A DNA stretch of 64,000 nucleotides from Chloroflexota bacterium (GTDB lineage: Bacteria > Chloroflexota > Anaerolineae > Anaerolineales > Villigracilaceae). The first letter of the stretch is position 1; each line of letters opens with the position of its first letter. This document shows, in pieces, positions 59,809 to 64,000 of this stretch. The position numbers and the translations under genes were made by a program. The stretch covers positions 1-64,000 of the forward strand of contig JACAEM010000003.1 in NCBI GenBank assembly GCA_013388855.1, written 5' to 3'. The notes beneath the pieces are model-generated. The model did not search any database. It was not told the DNA's origin and saw only the letters and a list, made by a program, of their open reading frames with translations.

Positions 59809-62400
59809 TTACTTCTTCTTTTTCGCAGGTGCTTTCCCCTTCGAGGACGATCCCCGCTTGGGGGATGATGTCTTCTTCTCTTTCGAGGACTTCACTTTAG
59901 CCGGAACTTTTGACTTTGTCCTCGCCGCAGGCTTCTTTCCTCTTTCTTCTTTCCTTTCACCCACAAACTTCTCCACCGTCCATGCCACGTTGACGGAGAG
60001 GGCCTCCTCGCCGGGTTTCACTTCCACGACCAGGTCGCCCTTCGCCGCCGCGCGCTTGCGGACGGCGACCGCATCCAGCCGCGTGGACTTCGGCGCGCCC
60101 TTGCTCAAGTGGATGGTCGCCATGTGATTGGGCTTGCCGCTCACTACGCCGACGAGTTTCTCCCTGGCGTGCAGTTCCCAGGCAATGACGCCCTTGCCGT
60201 ACCGTCCCTGCGTGGGGAAGTCCTTCTGGTCCACCCGCTTGGCTTTGCCATCGTTTGTCAGCAGGAACATTTCGCCTTCCGCGGGCAGGATTTCCATGCC
60301 AACCACTTCATCAGCATCGTCCAGTTTCATGCCGTTGACTCCCGCCGCCACAAGACCCATCGGGCGTACGTCATCTTCCTTGAAGCGGATCGCCATGCCC
60401 GCCGCGGTGACGAGCAGAATTTCTTTCCTGCCGTTCGTCAATCCAACCGAGATCAGGCGGTCGCCTTCGTTGATTTTGACCAGCGCAAAGGTTTGTGACG
60501 AGGGTCCGGGCAATTCGGTGACGAGACTTTTCTTGATCATGCCGAAGCGTGAACAGGTGATGACGCAGGTCTCTTCGGGCAGGTCCGATTTTTTGGAGGG
60601 CAGGGCAAACACCGCCGCCAGCGAATCATTCTCCTGCAAAGGCGTAACCTTGTAGAACAGCGAACCCTGCGAGAGCTTGTCCGCTTGCGGGAGGATGTGC
60701 ACCGCCACCGCGGCAGCGCGCCCAGATTTGGCGACAAAATAAATGGTATCGGTGGTCGAGGCTTTGACGAGCCAGCGCGGCGCGTCGTGACCGGAGTGTT
60801 TGGGCTGTTTGTCGTCGTGCGTGCGCGAGACCAGTCCGTCCGCGGTCACGCCAATCCAGATCTCCTGTTGCGGCAGGACGTCGCTGGCGGTCAGCGCCTT
60901 GCCCGCTTTGCCCGCCTTCAAGTTCGCGATCTGCGTGCGGCGGCGGTCACCGTACTGTTCCTTGACCTTCAACAGTTCGTCCGCCACCACGCCGCGCATC
61001 AACTTGGGCGACTTCAACAGCGCGGTCAATTCCTTGATGAGCGCCGAGACTTCCTTGTATTCGGTCTCGATCTTCTTGCGTTCCAGGGCGGCGAGTCGGC
61101 GTAGTTGCATGTCGAGGATGGCGTTCGCCTGCAACTCTGTCAGCTTGTAGCGTTTTATTAAACGGGAGCGGGCCGCGTCCACGTCAGAAGCGGAGCGAAT
61201 CAGTTCGATGATCTCATCCAGATTCTTCAACGCGACGAGGTACCCCTCCAGGATGTGCGCCCGTTGTTTGGCTTTTTCCAGATCGAATTCAGCGCGTCTT
61301 TTGATGACCGTGAGCCTGTGCTCAATGTAGACTCGGAGTGCCTGCTTGAGGGTGAGCGTGCGCGGCTCACCGTCCACCAGTGCCAGCAGGTTGATGCTGA
61401 ACGTGGTCTGCATGGGTGTGCGTTTGTAGAGCTCACGCAGCACGGCTTCGGGCTCGGCGTTCTTCGTCATCTCGAGCACGATGCGCATGCCCTGACGATC
61501 CGACTCATCGCGCAGGTCGGAAAGACCTTCGAGATAGCCGTCGCGCGCCAGTTCGGCGATGCGCTCGATCAGGCTGGATTTGTTGACCATGTAGGGCAGT
61601 TCGGTGACGATGATGCGGTTCTTACCGCGCTCCATTTCTTCGACGTGCGCCTTTGCCTGCACCGTGATACGACCGCGCCCCGTCCCATACGCGGACTCGA
61701 TGCCCTCGTCGCCTTTCTCCTGTACGATGATGCCGCCCGTGGGGAAATCGGGTCCCTGCACGAACTCCATCAGCTGTTCGACGTCGATGTCATCGAGCTT
61801 CTCATAACGGTTGAGCATGTAGACAAGCGCATCGACGATCTCCCCGAGATTATGCGGTGGAATGGAGGTTGCCATACCAACCGCGATACCGGTCGCGCCG
61901 TTCACTAAAAGATTGGGGATCGCCGCGGGTAAAACAGTGGGTTCTTCAAGTGTGTCATCGAAATTGGCGCCGAAGTCCACGGTGTTTTTGTTGATGTCTT
62001 GCAGCAGGTCGAGCGCGGGCGAAGCGAGGCGCGCCTCGGTGTACCTCATGGCGGCGGGCGGGTCGCCGTCGATGGAACCGAAGTTTCCCTGTCCATCCAC
62101 GAGCAGGGTGCGCATCGAGAAATCCTGCGCCATGCGCGCCATCGCTTCATACACTGCCGAATCTCCGTGTGGATGATATTTACCGAGCACCTCACCCACG
62201 ATTCTCGCAGACTTCTTGTACGCCGAATCCGGGCGGATGCCCATGTCGTACATCGAATACAGGATGCGGCGCTGCACGGGCTTGAGTCCATCACGCGCAT
62301 CAGGCAGGGCACGCGCCACGATCACCGACATGGCGTAATCGAGGTACGCCTGCTGCATTTCATGATCAATATCGATTTTTCTGATCAGACCAAGTTCCAT
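59809..62400 (-). CDS. gyrA: type IIA topoisomerase subunit A (GyrA/ParC) with lysine-rich tail
   Basis: An 863-residue subunit that cuts and rejoins DNA. The active Tyr120 is in [10 protein letters not shown]. The quinolone region reads [12 protein letters not shown] (Ser81, Glu85). The C-terminal beta-pinwheel starts near 520. The QRRGGKG GyrA-box expected in its first blade is not seen ([12 protein letters not shown] there); a partial QGRYGKG lies in a later blade. The last ~49 residues are a Lys/Ser/Pro/Ala tail like histone H1. It may be gyrase or topo IV. GGAG precedes the ATG. Confidence 0.9.
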   Translation of the reverse strand: MELGLIRKIDIDHEMQQAYLDYAMSVIVARALPDARDGLKPVQRRILYSMYDMGIRPDSAYKKSARIVGEVLGKYHPHGDSAVYEAMARMAQDFSMRTLLVDGQGNFGSIDGDPPAAMRYTEARLASPALDLLQDINKNTVDFGANFDDTLEEPTVLPAAIPNLLVNGATGIAVGMATSIPPHNLGEIVDALVYMLNRYEKLDDIDVEQLMEFVQGPDFPTGGIIVQEKGDEGIESAYGTGRGRITVQAKAHVEEMERGKNRIIVTELPYMVNKSSLIERIAELARDGYLEGLSDLRDESDRQGMRIVLEMTKNAEPEAVLRELYKRTPMQTTFSINLLALVDGEPRTLTLKQALRVYIEHRLTVIKRRAEFDLEKAKQRAHILEGYLVALKNLDEIIELIRSASDVDAARSRLIKRYKLTELQANAILDMQLRRLAALERKKIETEYKEVSALIKELTALLKSPKLMRGVVADELLKVKEQYGDRRRTQIANLKAGKAGKALTASDVLPQQEIWIGVTADGLVSRTHDDKQPKHSGHDAPRWLVKASTTDTIYFVAKSGRAAAVAVHILPQADKLSQGSLFYKVTPLQENDSLAAVFALPSKKSDLPEETCVITCSRFGMIKKSLVTELPGPSSQTFALVKINEGDRLISVGLTNGRKEILLVTAAGMAIRFKEDDVRPMGLVAAGVNGMKLDDADEVVGMEILPAEGEMFLLTNDGKAKRVDQKDFPTQGRYGKGVIAWELHAREKLVGVVSGKPNHMATIHLSKGAPKSTRLDAVAVRKRAAAKGDLVVEVKPGEEALSVNVAWTVEKFVGERKEERGKKPAARTKSKVPAKVKSSKEKKTSSPKRGSSSKGKAPAKKKK

Positions 62401-62649
62401 TGAAACTCCATACCGTCCTCACCCCTTGCCCCTCTCCCGCTGGGAGAGGATTGGGGTGAGGGGAAAATTTGTTCTAAAGCGGGGGTAATTTTACGGGGAA
62501 AGAGAGGATGCGTCAAGTGCGGGCAGGATATCCCCAGTTAAAAACCCGGCGGGGGAATCATCGCCTGATGACAAATGACACATGGCATGGGGGATTGGGA
62601 ATCGTATACTGAATTAACCGTTTGCCGTTTCCTGCAATAGCACAACCCC
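62401..62649. other. intergenic region, gyrA / radical SAM gene
   Basis: Divergent gap of 249 bp. 62417-62463 is a CCTCACCCC...CCCCTCTCCC...GGGAGAGG...GGGGTGAGG palindrome in the gyrA 5' region. No gene seen in the rest. Confidence 0.7.
62417..62463. repeat. CCCTCACCCC-family palindromic element upstream of gyrA
   Basis: Outer arms CCTCACCCC (62417-62425) / GGGGTGAGG (62453-62461), inner CCTCTCCC / GGGAGAGG. Confidence 0.88.
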
Positions 62650-63930
62650 ATGAAAAACCGATATTCAACCCTGTTCATCCAGACGCCGTGTTATGAATTA
62701 ATGGATGACCGCCTTGAGCCGCCGCTGGGACTGTTATACCTGGCGACATGGCTCAATCGGCACGGACACGAAGCCCGCGTCCTGGACATCTCCTCAGTCC
62801 CGCCGCACTGCTGGGAACAAATCATCCCGCAGGCGGATGTGTACGGCTTTTCCACCTACTCGACCAGTTTTCACCGCACCCTCGACATCCTGACACTCGT
62901 GAAGCGAATCAACCCCTCTGCCGTGACGGTGGCGGGCGGTCCGCATGCAACCGCTCTGCCGGAGGGCGTCAAAAAGCATTTCGATTACGTCGTCATGGGT
63001 GAGGGGGAACAGGCAATGCTCCATTTAATGGAATCACTTGAAAAGGGTGAAGAACCGCCTCCCATTCTGCACGGGGAGCTTGTCCCCAATCTGGATGACA
63101 TTCCTTTTCCCGATTACTCCCTCGTGGATGTCGAGTCCTATCACCGGGTGGTGGATGGCTCCTCCAGTTTGAGCGTTCTCTCTTCGCGCGGCTGTCCGTA
63201 TCGGTGCGTGTTTTGCAACAGCATCGTTCTGGGGAGGACTGGCAGGATGCGGTTCAGAAGCGCAGAAAATGTGTGGGAGGAAATTCACCGGCTCAAAACC
63301 GACCTGGGAGTCACCTCCTTCCGCTTTCAGGACGATAACTTCACGCTCAACCGCCCACGGCTCCGAGAGATGACCCGTCTCTTTGAACGGGAAGAGATTC
63401 GCTATCGCTGCTTCGGGCGGGTGGACCGCTGTTCGCGGGAGGTGACCGATCTACTTTTCCGGGGCGGCTGCCGGCACATTGCCTTCGGGATCGAATCCGG
63501 TTCGGACGCAATCCTGCGCGGAATGCAAAAAGACCAGACGACCGACGACATCCGGCGCGGCATCTTCAATGCCAAAGCATCGGGCTTGGCAGTGCGCGTC
63601 TATCTCATGGTTGGCTTCCCCGGCGAAACCTGGGAAACGGTCCAGTCAACCGTGGATTTGATGCTGGAATGCCTGCCCGACGAATTCTCCGTATATCCGT
63701 TGATTCCCTATCCCGGCACGCCCATCTACCAACAGCCGGAAAAATTCGGCATCACGGACATCAATCCTGACTTCTCACAGTATTTTCAAGTGCGCCGAGG
63801 GCGGGAGAGTGGATACGTCTTCCGCACCGACAGCCTGGACGAGGAGAAGATCGCTTCCATGCGCCAGTATGTCATCGAGCAATTGGAACCGGCGATCACC
63901 TGGGCGGGCGACTCCAAACTGAACAGGTAA
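62650..63930 (+). CDS. B12-binding-domain radical SAM protein
   Basis: A 426-residue protein. Residues ~5-140 are a cobalamin-binding-like domain (PPLGLLYLATWLNRHGHEAR, AGGPHATALPEG, VVMGEGEQAM). The radical SAM core begins at SSRGCPYRCVFC, which holds the 4Fe-4S cysteines. Members methylate unactivated carbons or modify lipids and natural products. The next gene starts 5 bp downstream, so it is probably in an operon. Product unknown. Confidence 0.9.
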   Translation: MKNRYSTLFIQTPCYELMDDRLEPPLGLLYLATWLNRHGHEARVLDISSVPPHCWEQIIPQADVYGFSTYSTSFHRTLDILTLVKRINPSAVTVAGGPHATALPEGVKKHFDYVVMGEGEQAMLHLMESLEKGEEPPPILHGELVPNLDDIPFPDYSLVDVESYHRVVDGSSSLSVLSSRGCPYRCVFCNSIVLGRTGRMRFRSAENVWEEIHRLKTDLGVTSFRFQDDNFTLNRPRLREMTRLFEREEIRYRCFGRVDRCSREVTDLLFRGGCRHIAFGIESGSDAILRGMQKDQTTDDIRRGIFNAKASGLAVRVYLMVGFPGETWETVQSTVDLMLECLPDEFSVYPLIPYPGTPIYQQPEKFGITDINPDFSQYFQVRRGRESGYVFRTDSLDEEKIASMRQYVIEQLEPAITWAGDSKLNR

Positions 63931-63935
63931 TGACA

Positions 63936-64000
63936 ATGAACCATACCATGACCGCAACCACATACAAAGAGAACGCCGCACTGGTACCGGATTTCCCCAA
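63936..64000 (+). CDS. partial CDS at window edge, unknown
   Basis: An open frame from the ATG at 63936 (MNHTMTATTYKENAAL) that stays open to the right edge; 21 codons seen. It starts 5 nt after the radical SAM stop. Too short to identify. Confidence 0.4.
   Translation, partial: MNHTMTATTYKENAALVPDFP

Overview
The window is GC-rich bacterial chromosome with dense genes on both strands. There are no rRNA, tRNA, CRISPR, phage or transposase genes that I can see. Gene content fits a member of the Chloroflexota, probably Anaerolineae-like: RpoC with a long coiled-coil insertion, tandem NAD(P)-binding/DUF2867 proteins beside a GT87-like protein, DegV beside a PlsY-like protein, IDH with an insertion, many short dispersed repeats, and several apparently leaderless genes. 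The lineage is inference; no marker gene was compared.

Layout. 1-3.1 kb: 5' part of rpoC (minus), not preceded by rpoB. 3.2-6.9 kb: a heterodimeric ABC exporter. 7.2-14.9 kb: GH1 glycosidase, RlmB, a DnaQ-exonuclease/WYL fusion, an S51 peptidase, a PAS-PAS-GGDEF protein, NUDIX hydrolase, adenosine deaminase, an F420/FMN split-barrel protein and a papain-like protein. 15-22.5 kb: an aminotransferase behind a probable attenuator, ACT-malic enzyme, HAD phosphatase, MoaA, a PIN-TRAM membrane protein and CysS. 22.7-26.4 kb: a B12-type ABC importer under a cobalamin riboswitch. 26.4-36 kb: GT87-like protein, two SDR/DUF2867 paralogues, ComEC, a STAS protein and two GT4 glycosyltransferases. 36-40.8 kb: a MoCo-sulfurase-like PLP enzyme, small proteins, a membrane-protein pair, a PlsY-like protein and DegV.

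40.8-49.3 kb is a complete hexitol-type PTS island. It holds a divergent LacI regulator with a clear operator, IIC, IIB, IIA, a dedicated HPr-EI fusion, an unusual long Zn-dehydrogenase and a PfkB kinase. Together these would import a polyol as its phosphate, oxidise it to a ketose phosphate and phosphorylate it to a bisphosphate. 50.3-53.1 kb: icd and an Asp-box lipoprotein. 53.1-59 kb: a pyrimidine cluster (pyrC, a small NIF3/CutA-like protein, a LuxR-TM regulator, pyrB, pyrF, pyrE) behind a leader that looks like a pyrBI-type attenuator. 59-64 kb: an unknown protein, a GyrA-family subunit with a lysine-rich tail, a B12-binding radical SAM protein and the start of another gene.

The most unusual theme is repeat biology. 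At least five dispersed short repeat families sit in intergenic gaps. A CCCTCACCCC/CCCCTCTCCC palindrome has entered two genes in frame (the importer ATPase and dihydroorotase), and a 7-bp tandem repeat has entered a glycosyltransferase gene. A second theme is expression: TANAAT boxes lie 6-8 nt before the start codons of about nine genes, and two leaders combine a short ORF with an intrinsic terminator.
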